Shown one piece after another: positions 32,086 to 41,700 of a stretch of DNA of 43,596 bases. The notes under the pieces are model-generated. The model was not told the DNA's origin, did not search any database, and saw only the letters and a program-made list of their open reading frames with translations. Both the position numbers and the translations under genes were made by a program. The DNA is from Cytophagales bacterium (GTDB lineage Bacteria > Bacteroidota > Bacteroidia > Cytophagales > Cyclobacteriaceae): positions 1 to 43,596 of the forward strand of contig JAGUUF010000120.1 of NCBI GenBank assembly GCA_020063545.1. Reading direction: 5' to 3'. Position 1 is the stretch's first letter. Each line of letters starts with the position of its first letter.

Positions 32086-33011
32086 CCTAACCGTACAAGG
32101 TCGGCCTCAGCAGCGATGAATCCGAAAGCTGCAAAATGTTTTCCCGAAGTAACCTGTTTAAAAATTTCTACAGCACGGGTGGTGTCACCTTCGCATAAAT
32201 ACCAGTTACCAACGCCATATCCTTGCGTAGCCAGCGCCAGGTCCACATCTTCATTGGTGCTGCTTACTTTGAGTAAATCATCGGGAGGGATCATGCCTTT
32301 GTACATCTGCAGCCGCAGGTAGTACGAGTCATTCTCCACGATGCTCATGTTCTCTTTGATCAACTCAAGTACTTTGGCGGCCTCTTCCTTTTTGCCCAAT
32401 CTACGGTAAGTCATGTACAGCCAGTCGGCTGTGGCGGTGATCAAATCATCATTATCCGAAACATCCAGGCACTGAACGTAGGCCTTTTCGGCATTTTCAA
32501 AATCGCCTTTCAGGTAATGCGCAAGTCCTAAATGATACCATACGTTGAATTGCGTGTTGGAAAGAGGTTGATTTAATTTGTTGGGCTGACCATCGGGTTC
32601 AATCTCCAATGGCTGCCTTGGCATTAACGATGCGGCCATTTGTAAATCGGCTATGGCTTTGTCGAATTTGCGCATGGAAATGTAGCGGTGCCCGCGGTGC
32701 CGGAATAGTTTGTAAGAATCCGGGTATCTTTCCAACCCTCGCGTAAACGTTTCAATCGCGTCCCGGTAGCGATATAAATACGCCTCCCTCCTGCCCAGCC
32801 AAATGTAGTTTTCTTCCGATGGATCGGCCTCAAAGTTTTTCCGGGCTACGTTCAGGTTACTGTCGAGCCGGGCTTGTACGGCTGCGCTTCGTTCGGGTTC
32901 GAAATATTCTTTACCATCAAGGCCGGTGAGAACTGGCGTGCGTCCCTTCTTCTCTGTGTTAGAAGTTGAGCAGGATATGAGAGCCAGAAAAATGCAGATA
33001 TACTTTTTCAT
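32079..33011 (-). CDS. TPR-repeat lipoprotein
   Basis: The 310-residue protein starts at ATG 33011 with MKKYICIFLALISC, giving a clear lipobox (Cys14). The alternative at 33044 adds 11 residues that would spoil the signal. The body contains three to five tetratricopeptide repeats, for example YLYRYRDAIETFTRGLERYP, FDKAIADLQMAASLMP, and WYHLGLAHYLKGDFENAEKAY. TPRs are protein-interaction scaffolds; the partner is unknown. The end overlaps the HMA-DUF4396 gene tail-to-tail by seven bases. Confidence 0.85.
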   Translation of the reverse strand: MKKYICIFLALISCSTSNTEKKGRTPVLTGLDGKEYFEPERSAAVQARLDSNLNVARKNFEADPSEENYIWLGRREAYLYRYRDAIETFTRGLERYPDSYKLFRHRGHRYISMRKFDKAIADLQMAASLMPRQPLEIEPDGQPNKLNQPLSNTQFNVWYHLGLAHYLKGDFENAEKAYVQCLDVSDNDDLITATADWLYMTYRRLGKKEEAAKVLELIKENMSIVENDSYYLRLQMYKGMIPPDDLLKVSSTNEDVDLALATQGYGVGNWYLCEGDTTRAVEIFKQVTSGKHFAAFGFIAAEADLVRLGQ

Positions 33012-33085
33012 ATACTGTGGATTCATCGTGGAATACAATGTCAATTCTAGTCAGTTTAGCAGACTTATCCAAAAACAGGCCTTAA

Positions 33086-33143
33086 AATTCCGTCTATAAA
33101 CTGACGGAATTTATACAATTTCCGTCAATAAACGAACGGAATT
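33086..33143. promoter_or_regulatory. Tandem 24-bp dyads in front of the AAA/DUF4143 gene
   Basis: The dyad TTCCGTC-TATAAACT-GACGGAA occurs at 33088-33109, with nine-base arms when flanks are included (33086-33111). A second copy starting at 33120 differs at three positions. The copies start 32 bp apart, about three helical turns. The second overlaps the probable promoter: TATCTTTA at 33147-33154 directly follows it. The layout suggests a repressor operator, perhaps for autoregulation. No regulator is identified. Confidence 0.6.
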
Positions 33144-33158
33144 TTATATCTTTACCGC

Positions 33159-34307
33159 ATGAAAGAGATACCCCGCGCCCTGTTTTCCTCCCTGGTAAAG
33201 GATCTTACCCCTCAGCGGGTCGTATTGCTCCTTGGCGCCCGAAGAACGGGTAAAACATTCTTGGTAAAGCAAATCATCAATGCCCTCGGAAACCACAAAA
33301 GCCTTCTGCTGAATGGAGAAGATATTGTGGTACAAGAGCAACTTGCGCGGAGAAGCGCATCTCATTACCGGTCACTTACAGCCGGGGTAAACCTCCTGGT
33401 AATTGACGAAGCACAGAAGGTTCCTGAAATCGGAATGGTACTTAAATTAATGGTGGACGAAATAAAAGATCTTAAAATTCTGGTTACCGGATCTTCCATG
33501 TTTGATTTGAAAAACAAACTTGGTGAACCGCTGACCGGCAGAAAAAAAGAGTTCATACTATACCCGCTCTCGCAACTGGAATATGCGCAGGTTGAGGACA
33601 CGATAACGCGATATGGGAACGTTGAAGAACGGCTTACCTATGGCTGCTACCCTGAACTTTTACAATTAAAAACAGCAAAGCAAAAGCGCGATTACCTGCG
33701 TGATCTGGTAAGCTCCTATCTTTATAAAGATATTCTTGCACTTGAAAACCTGAGGAGTTCCGAAAAACTTGCTGATTTACTCAAACTGATTGCGTGGCAG
33801 GTGGGACACGAAGTGTCGCTGGAAGAACTTGGCCGTAAGTTGCAAATGAGTAAAAATACAGTTGAGCGATACCTGGATCTGCTTGCCAAAGTATTTGTGC
33901 TGTTTAAGGTGCAGGGATTCAGCAGGAACCTCCGGAAAGAAATCGTAAAAACAAAACGATGGTATTTTTACGACAACGGGGTACGCAATGCCATTATCTC
34001 TAATTTTCAGCCGCTAAATCTTCGCAATGATCATGGAGCCCTGTGGGAAAATTTCCTTGCCGGAGAGCGACTGAAAGTACAGCAGTACAAAAAAATTCAC
34101 GCCAACAACTACTTCTGGCGCACCCATGATCGGCAGGAAATTGACTGGGTAGAAGAGCGCGATGGAAATCTTTTCGGCTTTGAGTTTAAATTTTCTGAGT
34201 CCTCCAAAAAAATAATACCTCCATCAGGATGGAGAGATGGCTATCCTCAAGCCAGGTTCAAAGTTATTCACAGGAATAATATGGATGAGTTTGTATTAAA
34301 AAAATAG
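33159..34307 (+). CDS. AAA-type ATPase with DUF4143 (PDDEXK-like) C-terminus
   Basis: The 382-residue cytosolic protein has the P-loop GARRTGKT (Gly26-Thr33) and Walker B LLVIDEAQK (Asp83-Glu84). The sensor-like VTGSSMFDLKNKLGEPLTGR follows, then a winged-helix region (around 205-245, SLEELGRKLQMSKNTVERYLDLL). The DUF4143 domain carries EIDWVEERDGNLFGFEFKF (about 325-345), a D-x(n)-E-x-K nuclease-like signature. This is a common, mobile-looking family in Bacteroidota with no settled function. The start at 33159 follows tandem dyads, and the coding sequence is visibly more A+T-rich than its neighbours. Confidence 0.88.
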   Translation: MKEIPRALFSSLVKDLTPQRVVLLLGARRTGKTFLVKQIINALGNHKSLLLNGEDIVVQEQLARRSASHYRSLTAGVNLLVIDEAQKVPEIGMVLKLMVDEIKDLKILVTGSSMFDLKNKLGEPLTGRKKEFILYPLSQLEYAQVEDTITRYGNVEERLTYGCYPELLQLKTAKQKRDYLRDLVSSYLYKDILALENLRSSEKLADLLKLIAWQVGHEVSLEELGRKLQMSKNTVERYLDLLAKVFVLFKVQGFSRNLRKEIVKTKRWYFYDNGVRNAIISNFQPLNLRNDHGALWENFLAGERLKVQQYKKIHANNYFWRTHDRQEIDWVEERDGNLFGFEFKFSESSKKIIPPSGWRDGYPQARFKVIHRNNMDEFVLKK

Positions 34308-34378
34308 CGCCTCAAATTTTTTTCAACACCTCCATAAAAAAAACTACTGCAAATACACCCTTCTTTCCCTCATCCCGG

Positions 34379-34771
34379 TTATTTCGACAAATACTTCTGC
34401 GTTAAATCGCGCAGGGCTTTTTTTTCATGGTCTTCCATGGTTTCGCGCACATGGAGCATCATGTCGAACATCACGGTTTGTTCGTACCCCAGGCGCGAGG
34501 CCACCTGCGAACAATACCGGATCTCTTCCTGGTACAACCGCTCATCAATTTTCATTAACTGCACCAGGCTTAGCAGGTAGCTAAACTTCAGTTCATCTGT
34601 AAGGTTGCTGAGGTCAATGTTTTCATGACTCTTTTCCAGTAACTGCACCACATCCGGCAGCGGCACCCCGTTGGCCAAACCGATATTGGTGATGTACTTT
34701 TTTTCACGCTCGGCAACCTCGCCATCAATGCGGGCCAGGTTTACCAGCAGTTTGAGTTGCGGTAACGCCAT
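34379..34771 (-). CDS. TerB-like (tellurite-resistance family) protein
   Basis: The 130-residue all-helical protein resembles TerB. It has two acidic loops, ARIDGEVAEREKKYI (about 13-27) and MKIDERLYQEEIRYC (about 72-86), positioned as the metal-binding loops of the TerB fold. In this family it is usually a solitary gene, and a role in tellurite resistance is not implied. Start at 34771. Confidence 0.78.
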   Translation of the reverse strand: MALPQLKLLVNLARIDGEVAEREKKYITNIGLANGVPLPDVVQLLEKSHENIDLSNLTDELKFSYLLSLVQLMKIDERLYQEEIRYCSQVASRLGYEQTVMFDMMLHVRETMEDHEKKALRDLTQKYLSK

Positions 34772-34805
34772 GTTTAACTGGTTTTGAACTTGGAAGATGG
34801 GGAAT

Positions 34806-34892
34806 TGTTACTCGATAATCAATAGTCTATAGTTAATAGTATAGTAAGCTTTGCCAGGGCTATGGACTATTAACTTTGGACTACTAACTTGA
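34806..34892. repeat. Inverted arrays of degenerate heptamers (ACTATNR)
   Basis: Five contiguous heptamers on the plus strand at 34858-34892 (GGCTATG, GACTATT, AACTTTG, GACTACT, AACTTGA) face five heptamers of the same type on the minus strand at 34806-34840 (ACTATTA, ACTATAG, ACTATTG, ATTATCG, AGTAACA). A 17-base spacer separates the two. The strands could form a long imperfect hairpin. The element lies in the divergent region between terB and acpH. Confidence 0.7.
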
Positions 34893-34896
34893 CCGC

Positions 34897-35487
34897 ATGA
34901 ATTTCCTTGCGCACCTTTATTTATCAGGCAATAATCCTAAAATAATGGTGGGTAATTTCATAGGTGATTTTGTAAAGGGCCGTAACCTGGCCGAACAATT
35001 TGAGCCGGAAATTGCCAAAGGCATTGAATTACACCGCGCTATTGATGAGTTTACGGACAGCCACCGGCAGGTAACGCACAGTAAAAACCGCCTCCGTCCG
35101 AAGTACCGGCATTATTCCGGGGTTATTGTTGATATTTTTTATGACCACTTCCTGGCCCGTAACTGGCACGACTACCACACCGAATTGCTTCACGATTTTG
35201 CCGAAAAGGTTTACCGGTTAATTGACCTGCATGAACCCATTCTGCCACGCGAAGTAAAGTTTATGATGCCCTACATGACCAAAGGCAACTGGCTGGTAAA
35301 CTACGCCCGGTTAGAAGGTATTCATCGTGCCCTCAGTGGAATGGCCCGGAGAACACCTTATGAATCGCGTATGGATGAAGCTGTAGACGATCTCCGTTTA
35401 TCATACACCGACTTTAAAAGTGAGTTCGATCAGTTCTTTCCCGAGTTATCTGCATTTAGTAAGTCATGGCTAAATAACCATCACTAG
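34897..35487 (+). CDS. acpH: Acyl-carrier-protein phosphodiesterase (AcpH family)
   Basis: The 196-residue enzyme belongs to the DUF479/AcpH family, which removes 4'-phosphopantetheine from ACP. Visible family segments are MNFLAHLYLSG (N-terminus), VGNFIGDFVKGR, IELHRAIDEFTDSH and VDIFYDHFLARNW. The conserved His and Asp residues form an HD-like metal site. The start is at ATG 34897 immediately after the heptamer repeats. Length matches the family. Confidence 0.9.
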   Translation: MNFLAHLYLSGNNPKIMVGNFIGDFVKGRNLAEQFEPEIAKGIELHRAIDEFTDSHRQVTHSKNRLRPKYRHYSGVIVDIFYDHFLARNWHDYHTELLHDFAEKVYRLIDLHEPILPREVKFMMPYMTKGNWLVNYARLEGIHRALSGMARRTPYESRMDEAVDDLRLSYTDFKSEFDQFFPELSAFSKSWLNNHH

Positions 35488-35492
35488 TTCGT

Positions 35493-38333
35493 TCACTTTA
35501 TTTCAAAAGTCACCTCGCTGGATTCACTGCCGTTTACAAATTTGATCTTGTATTTTCCCTTACCGGCATACTTCAACTCAGCATTTACAGCCGGTGAAGA
35601 CTTAGCCCCCTTGCCTTTTGCGACAGGTGCAGCAGGCGGTGACACTTTTACATCCCAGCTTACCGTATGAAAACCCGGAGAGCCGGTTGCACTGAATTTT
35701 CGTACGAGCACATTTTTTTCATCGTAAACCTCTATAGCAATTTCGGCTACCGGTTTGCCTACGTAATACAGAAAACTTACTTTCGGTTCGTTGGCATCGG
35801 CCCAGGGGTAGGGTTTCTCGCCCCAGCGCTCGTTAAACCGGATGCTTTCCGCACCGGCAAACGCCACAATAGCCTTATTGATGCCTCCGTTTTTCAACGC
35901 CTGTAGGGGTTTAACATTTGCCACAAATACGCTGCGGCCATGCGTGCCCACCACCAACTCGTTGTCGCGGGGATGCACCATCATATCATACGAGGCCACA
36001 TTGAGCATGCCGTTAAAGAAATGCCAGGTTATTCCTTTATCAAGGGTAACGTATGTTCCGTTATCAAGTCCGCAGTAAAGCAAGTCGGCATTTACCGGGT
36101 CCTGAATAATTACATTGGCCACCGACTCAGGCAGGTTTCCCTTTACGCTCTTCCAGGTTTTGCCATAATCCGTACTCATAAACAGGTAGGTAGTAAAATC
36201 ATCATCGCGGTAGCCGTTCAGCGAAACAAACACGGTTGACTCCTGGTGTGGCGATGGCGATACGCTGCTAACCCACTTGTTGGCCGGCAGGCCGGCTGAA
36301 ATACTTTCCCAGCTTCCACCACCGTTTTTGCTCACCCACAGGTTTCCGTCATCGGTGCCGGCATACAGCAGTCCGAATTTCAATGGCGACTCGGCCAGGG
36401 TGCTGATGGTAGAGAACGGCACATCGCCCTGTGGTTTGTTTTTGGTAAGATCATCGCTGATGGCCTCCCAGTTATCGCCTTTATTTAAACTGCGAAATAC
36501 TTTTTGTGCGGCCATGTACACAATATCGGGATTATGCCTGCTTAATATCAAGGGTGTTCGCCAGTTCCATCGATAGGCGGGCTCACCGATGTCATTCCTG
36601 GGCGTAATGCGTGCCGGTTGCTTGCCTTGTTCAGCCCTGAAATAATTTCCGAATTGAAAGCCCCAGTACACCAGGCGGCTGTTGCGCGGATCGGGCGCTA
36701 CGTACATGCCATCGCCACCGCCCACGTACTCCCAATGCTTCGATACGTTCGGTTCTGATTTTGACGAGCCTTTCAGCACACCGTTATCCTGCAATCCTCC
36801 ATAAACATTGTAGGGTGTTTCCATGTCAATGTTAACGGTATAAAACTGGCCTGCCGGTATGTTGTTAATGTGTTTCCAGTAGGCGCCCTCATCGTACGTT
36901 GCATACAGGCCGCCATCATTGCCCAGCAGCATGTGCTTGCCGTTGGTTGGATTAATCCACAACGCATGGTGGTCAACGTGGATGTCCTGTTCACCCCGAA
37001 GGGTATCCAGCCGGTGCCAGGTAACTCCGCCATCGTTCGATTTGAGCATGGGCACTCCGTAGATGTAAATCTTATCGGCATTACTCGGATCAACCCGCAT
37101 CTCGGCAAAATAGTAGCCATAGGTAAAGAACACTCCGTCCAGGTCGTAGCTGTTCATTTTTTTCCAGGTTGCCCCGAAGTCATCGGAGCGATAGACCTCC
37201 GCACCAATAATTTTGGCATTAAACAAATTGGCATTGGCATCACCACCCAGGTAATCATAAATTGCTTTTGGCTGGTACTTGCCTTCGCGGATTTCCTGCT
37301 TCACTCTTTTCGCATCGTACTTTTGAGGAAACCGGCTTTCGCGAAGAAACTCATCCAGCTTTTTATCATCCAGTTTCAGGAAATCCTCTTTCGACATCGA
37401 CTTGAAATCGGCAAACTTCAGCTTTCCGTCATCCTTGGGTTTCTCGCTTTGAGGAACTTCGCCCTGGTTATCCAAAATGGCGTACACAATGTTTGGTTTT
37501 CCGATGCAAACATCAAGCCCGATTCGCCCCACCTGTTTGCCCTGCGGGAAGCCGGCAACCGATTTGGTCCAGGTTTCACCGCCATCATCGGACCGGTAAA
37601 TGGTTGAGGCCGGACCCGACTCTTTGAAGTTCCAGGCTTTGCGGTCTTTTTCCCACGCAGCTGCCAGCAACTGCCTGGGGTTTTGCGGATGGACAACCAG
37701 GTCAATTATCCCGGTACTGTCGTTTACAAACAATGTTTTCTTCCAGGTTTTTCCGCCATCGGTGGTTTTGTACACGCCCCTGTTTGGATTGCTGGTGTAC
37801 AGCGGCCCTACTGCGGCAACCCATACTGTATTATTGTCGCCAGGGTGAATTACCACCCGGCCGATGTGGTGCGTGCCGGCAAGCCCCAGGTGCTGCCAGG
37901 TTTTTCCGCCATCTGTGGTTTTATACATGCCGCTGCCGGCATAGGTTGAGCGGCTGCTGTTTTTTTCTCCCGTACCCACATAAATGATCTCCGGGTTGGA
38001 TTGTGACAGGGCAAAATCGCCAATGCCCAGTGCATCGTTATTATCAAAAACGGGTTCGAAAGTTACCCCGTTGTTGCTGGTTTTGAAAATGCCTCCCGAA
38101 CCAAAGGCCAGGTAATACTCGTTGGTATTTTTCAGGTTCACCTCAATATCCACGATGCGGCCGCCCTGAACGGTGGGGCCGATGTTGCGCACCGGATATT
38201 CCTTCAGTATCGATTGGGCTGCCAGGGCCTTGCGCTTTTGCATGGAGGCTGTCCAGTCGGCTTCGCTGGTGGGTTGCGCAGCAAGAGGGGTTGCCAGCAC
38301 GATGACGAGAAAAAGCACGGGAAAGTTCTTCAT
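35493..38333 (-). CDS. Large secreted sortilin/BNR-type beta-propeller protein
   Basis: The 946-residue protein has a signal peptide (about 1-19, ending LAAQP). It has a long set of sortilin-N/BNR (Asp-box) repeats such as TTDGGKTW, SDDGGETW and TDDGNLW, mostly in residues 55-750. The C-terminal ~150 residues form a beta-sandwich-like region and no catalytic motif is obvious. Such proteins are often annotated as glycosyl hydrolases because of the Asp boxes; a catalytic role is unproven. Location is probably periplasmic or surface. It converges with acpH across a five-base gap. Confidence 0.87.
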   Translation of the reverse strand: MKNFPVLFLVIVLATPLAAQPTSEADWTASMQKRKALAAQSILKEYPVRNIGPTVQGGRIVDIEVNLKNTNEYYLAFGSGGIFKTSNNGVTFEPVFDNNDALGIGDFALSQSNPEIIYVGTGEKNSSRSTYAGSGMYKTTDGGKTWQHLGLAGTHHIGRVVIHPGDNNTVWVAAVGPLYTSNPNRGVYKTTDGGKTWKKTLFVNDSTGIIDLVVHPQNPRQLLAAAWEKDRKAWNFKESGPASTIYRSDDGGETWTKSVAGFPQGKQVGRIGLDVCIGKPNIVYAILDNQGEVPQSEKPKDDGKLKFADFKSMSKEDFLKLDDKKLDEFLRESRFPQKYDAKRVKQEIREGKYQPKAIYDYLGGDANANLFNAKIIGAEVYRSDDFGATWKKMNSYDLDGVFFTYGYYFAEMRVDPSNADKIYIYGVPMLKSNDGGVTWHRLDTLRGEQDIHVDHHALWINPTNGKHMLLGNDGGLYATYDEGAYWKHINNIPAGQFYTVNIDMETPYNVYGGLQDNGVLKGSSKSEPNVSKHWEYVGGGDGMYVAPDPRNSRLVYWGFQFGNYFRAEQGKQPARITPRNDIGEPAYRWNWRTPLILSRHNPDIVYMAAQKVFRSLNKGDNWEAISDDLTKNKPQGDVPFSTISTLAESPLKFGLLYAGTDDGNLWVSKNGGGSWESISAGLPANKWVSSVSPSPHQESTVFVSLNGYRDDDFTTYLFMSTDYGKTWKSVKGNLPESVANVIIQDPVNADLLYCGLDNGTYVTLDKGITWHFFNGMLNVASYDMMVHPRDNELVVGTHGRSVFVANVKPLQALKNGGINKAIVAFAGAESIRFNERWGEKPYPWADANEPKVSFLYYVGKPVAEIAIEVYDEKNVLVRKFSATGSPGFHTVSWDVKVSPPAAPVAKGKGAKSSPAVNAELKYAGKGKYKIKFVNGSESSEVTFEIK

Positions 38334-38429
38334 ATCCGGTAAGATTTAGTTGCATCGAAAATAGGGAATTTAGGGCATGCCCTTAAGCAGACACCGGAAC
38401 ATATTATTTTAGCGGTTCAATTACACGAT

Positions 38430-38798
38430 ATGCATAACGATCCGGAGTTGAGCGGAAAATATTTGGGCACCATTTCGGGCGATTTTGTAAAAGTTGCCGA
38501 TACGGTGAAAGAGGCTTCTTACCAGATTCGCACACGCGGTTTTTCCGATCATCCCATTTTCCCGGTATGCAAGGAAGAACAACCCATCGGCCAGATACTG
38601 ATTGATAAAGATCTGGCGCACACCACCTGGAACTATTATGCCTCCTTCCTGGATGAGTTTGTTCAACGCGGCCTGATTGACGAAGCCAAAGTTGATGCTT
38701 TTAAAAAAGCTTATAAAGACCCCGATGAATTCTGCTGCCTGTTTGTTGTAGATAAGGAGTTTACCAATTTTGTTTTTATTCCGTATCCGGAGGACTGA
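38430..38798 (+). CDS. Small protein coupled to the propeller sensor kinase
   Basis: The 122-residue soluble protein has no signal peptide. It contains SYQIRTRGFSDHPIFPVC and DKEFTNFVFIPYPED at the C-terminus. No family recognised. Its stop overlaps the kinase ATG in TGATG, so it is translationally coupled to it. This makes a regulatory or structural partner plausible. The function is otherwise unknown. Confidence 0.75.
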   Translation: MHNDPELSGKYLGTISGDFVKVADTVKEASYQIRTRGFSDHPIFPVCKEEQPIGQILIDKDLAHTTWNYYASFLDEFVQRGLIDEAKVDAFKKAYKDPDEFCCLFVVDKEFTNFVFIPYPED

Positions 38799-41700
38799 TG
38801 CGTAAACGAATTGCAATTTTATTGCTTTTACTATACCGGGCAGCCACCGCACAACTGCCCGACAGGTTGCCGTTATTTGAACAGGTTACTCCTCCCGGAA
38901 CCATTCGTTCGGCAGAAATTACCGATGTTATACAAGACCAGGAAGGCCTGTTGTGGATTGCCGCCAATGGGTTATTCTCATACAACGGGCAAGCCTTCAC
39001 TCATTATGCCACACTTTCCGACTCCGTGTCTATCGGCAACCAGGAAATAACCTGCCTGTTATATGACCATCACCGGGGCCGCATACTCATCGGCACCCGA
39101 AATTTTGGAGTTCTGGCCTACAACTATAACACAAACACTATTGAGCGACTGCCAACACAGGGCGGAGTGCCCATTATCAACCAGCTTGCCATAACTCCCG
39201 ATGGCACCGTATGGATCGCTTCCTTCAACAGCGGCCTGTTTTACCTGCAAAACGATACCCTGAAACGAAGCCCGGTTTCAGGATATAAAAGCATCCGCAC
39301 CTCTTACCTCCTTCCTCACGGGAACAAGCTCTATATTGGTGATCACCGAAAGATTTTTACCATTGAAAATAACCACGTAACCGATTCACTTCCGTTGCGC
39401 TGGGGTAATGTTGATTTTACAGCACATGGAAGGGTTACCGCCCTTTATGCCGATGCCGCGAACAACCTGTATATCGGTACCGAAAAGGTGGGTATGCTGG
39501 TGTATAACCTCGATGCCCAACAGTTTACCCGGCATTTTAGTACAAGCATCCCGCCCTTCTTCAATCGCATCAACCGGATATTTACCGACCGCCATGGCGT
39601 TGTGTGGATATTGACTAAAGCCGGTGGCATTGTTTTGTATAACCCATTTACCGAAGAAATCATCCGCCTGACCAGGGATCCGCTGCAACCCTACTCATTA
39701 AGCAGCGATAACTGCAACGCCATTCTTGAAGATAAAACCGGCATCATCTGGATTGCTGCCACGGGATCGCTGAACAAATACGACCGGTTTAAAATACAAT
39801 TTCATCACCTTACCCACGAACCCAACAACACCAATTCACTTTCTGACCGGATGGTGCGGTGCGTGTTTGAAGAAGAGGACGGTACCTTGTTAATCGGAAC
39901 GGATGGCGGGTACATAAATTTTCTTAACCGTAAAACCGGAGCAATCCAACGGGTTAAAATATCGATACCCGGTTCACAAAAAAACCTTATGCCCGCCTAC
40001 ATACAGCCGCTATCGAAGGAGAAGCTTATCATCGGAACATCGGCCGGAATGGTGGTTATGGACCGAAGGACAAAAGCATTCTCCCGGTTTAACCACCCTT
40101 CCTCCGACCTTGAACGGATAATGGTACGGCAGATACTAAAAAAAGAAAACAGCCTGTACTATATAGCAGGGGGCGCTTTTCGGATTTATAACCCGGAAAC
40201 AGGCAAGGAAAGGATTTTTAAAACCTTCAACGACCTGACCGGAAACAACCCGGTGTTTGGGGCAACGGCTATTTTTATAGACTCTTATCAACGCATATGG
40301 ATTGGTGCGCAGGGTGGTGTTTCACTCTTCAACCCCGACTCAACCTTTACCTACTTTCCGGTTGAGCGGGAACCTACGCGCCCGGATGGTTCGTATTTTA
40401 TGGTTCTCGCCTTTAATGAATTTAACGGTTTTCTGTGGATCAGTTCATTCAATAACGGAGTTTGGAGGTTGCCGCTTTCAGAAAAAAATCAGCATTTACA
40501 GGTAACCGAGCGGGTTAACATACCCGAGCTTAACAACAATACCGTGTATTGCACCCTTCCCGATAAAAAGGGATTGATCTGGATGGCCACCAATCAGGGA
40601 TTATTGCAATTTAATCCGCGTACCTTAACACTCCGGACCTTTTTACCGGAAGAGGGAGTGCAGGCCCTGGAGTTTAACCGCCTGGCCTTTCTTGAAACCC
40701 GCGAAAATGAATTTGTAATGGGCGGCATTAATGGCATTAATATTTTCAAGCCCGATGAAATACGGATTCACGAAACGCTGCCAACGCCTGTCGTGCTGAG
40801 TGTTACCAACTACAAACTTGCTTCAACAAATTTTTATGTAAACCTGCGACAAAACAATTCCATCGAACTTTCGGAAGACCACAACTCCGTTTGTTTCCAC
40901 TATCTGATACCCGAATTCAGTACCCAGCATAATTATTCTGTCGAATACAGGCTTGACGGCTATGACCCCATGTGGATTCCATCGGCAACACGTGAGGCTG
41001 CGTACCCCAATCTTAAAGCAGGTAACTATACGTTTCGGGTTCGCATCCGGGATAATGAACAGGTTGTTGAAGCAAAGCCCATTCAATTCAACATACGGCC
41101 ACCCTTTTGGAAGCAGCCCTGGTTTTTAACTGCAGGTGTAATCCTTGTGGTTGGCGTTGCGTTGGCCGGGTTTCGGCTGCAGACAATTACCAGCAGGCGC
41201 AATAAAGAACGCCTTGAACAACTGTTGCAGGAACGTACGGCCGAAATTGAAAAATCCAGGGCCGAATTACAGGCCCTTAATGAACGAAAGGACCTGATAT
41301 TTTCCATCCTGTCGCACGACCTTCGTTCTCCCCTTACCACGCTTAAAGGTTTTTTATCGCTGTTAACCGATACCAGCCCTGCACTTTCCGCTGAGCAGAT
41401 CAATCAGTATGCACGCAACATACGCAACTCGGTTAGCAGTGCACTTGACCTTCTTGATAATACATTGTACTGGTCGCTCTCTCAAACCGGGAGCATTTCC
41501 AGTAATCCAACCACAATTTCCATAAACGAAATGCTCGGCAAAATTTACAATTTGTACCAGCTCACCGCCACCCGCAAACGAATCGATTTTCAATTTGAGG
41601 CTGAAGAAAACCTTACCGCCTATGCTGATGAAAACATGGTATATGTTGCCTTGCGCAATGTTGCATCGAATGCCCTTAAATTTACACCGGAAGGTAAACT

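Noticed and set aside
33159..34307. AAA/DUF4143 gene as part of a known defence system
   Set aside because: No defence genes next to it (TerB-like and AcpH follow), and the family has no settled function; calling it a defence gene would be guesswork.
35493..38333. Annotation of the BNR-repeat protein as an active glycosyl hydrolase
   Set aside because: Asp boxes mark the propeller fold, not catalysis; I see no sialidase Arg triad or other catalytic set.
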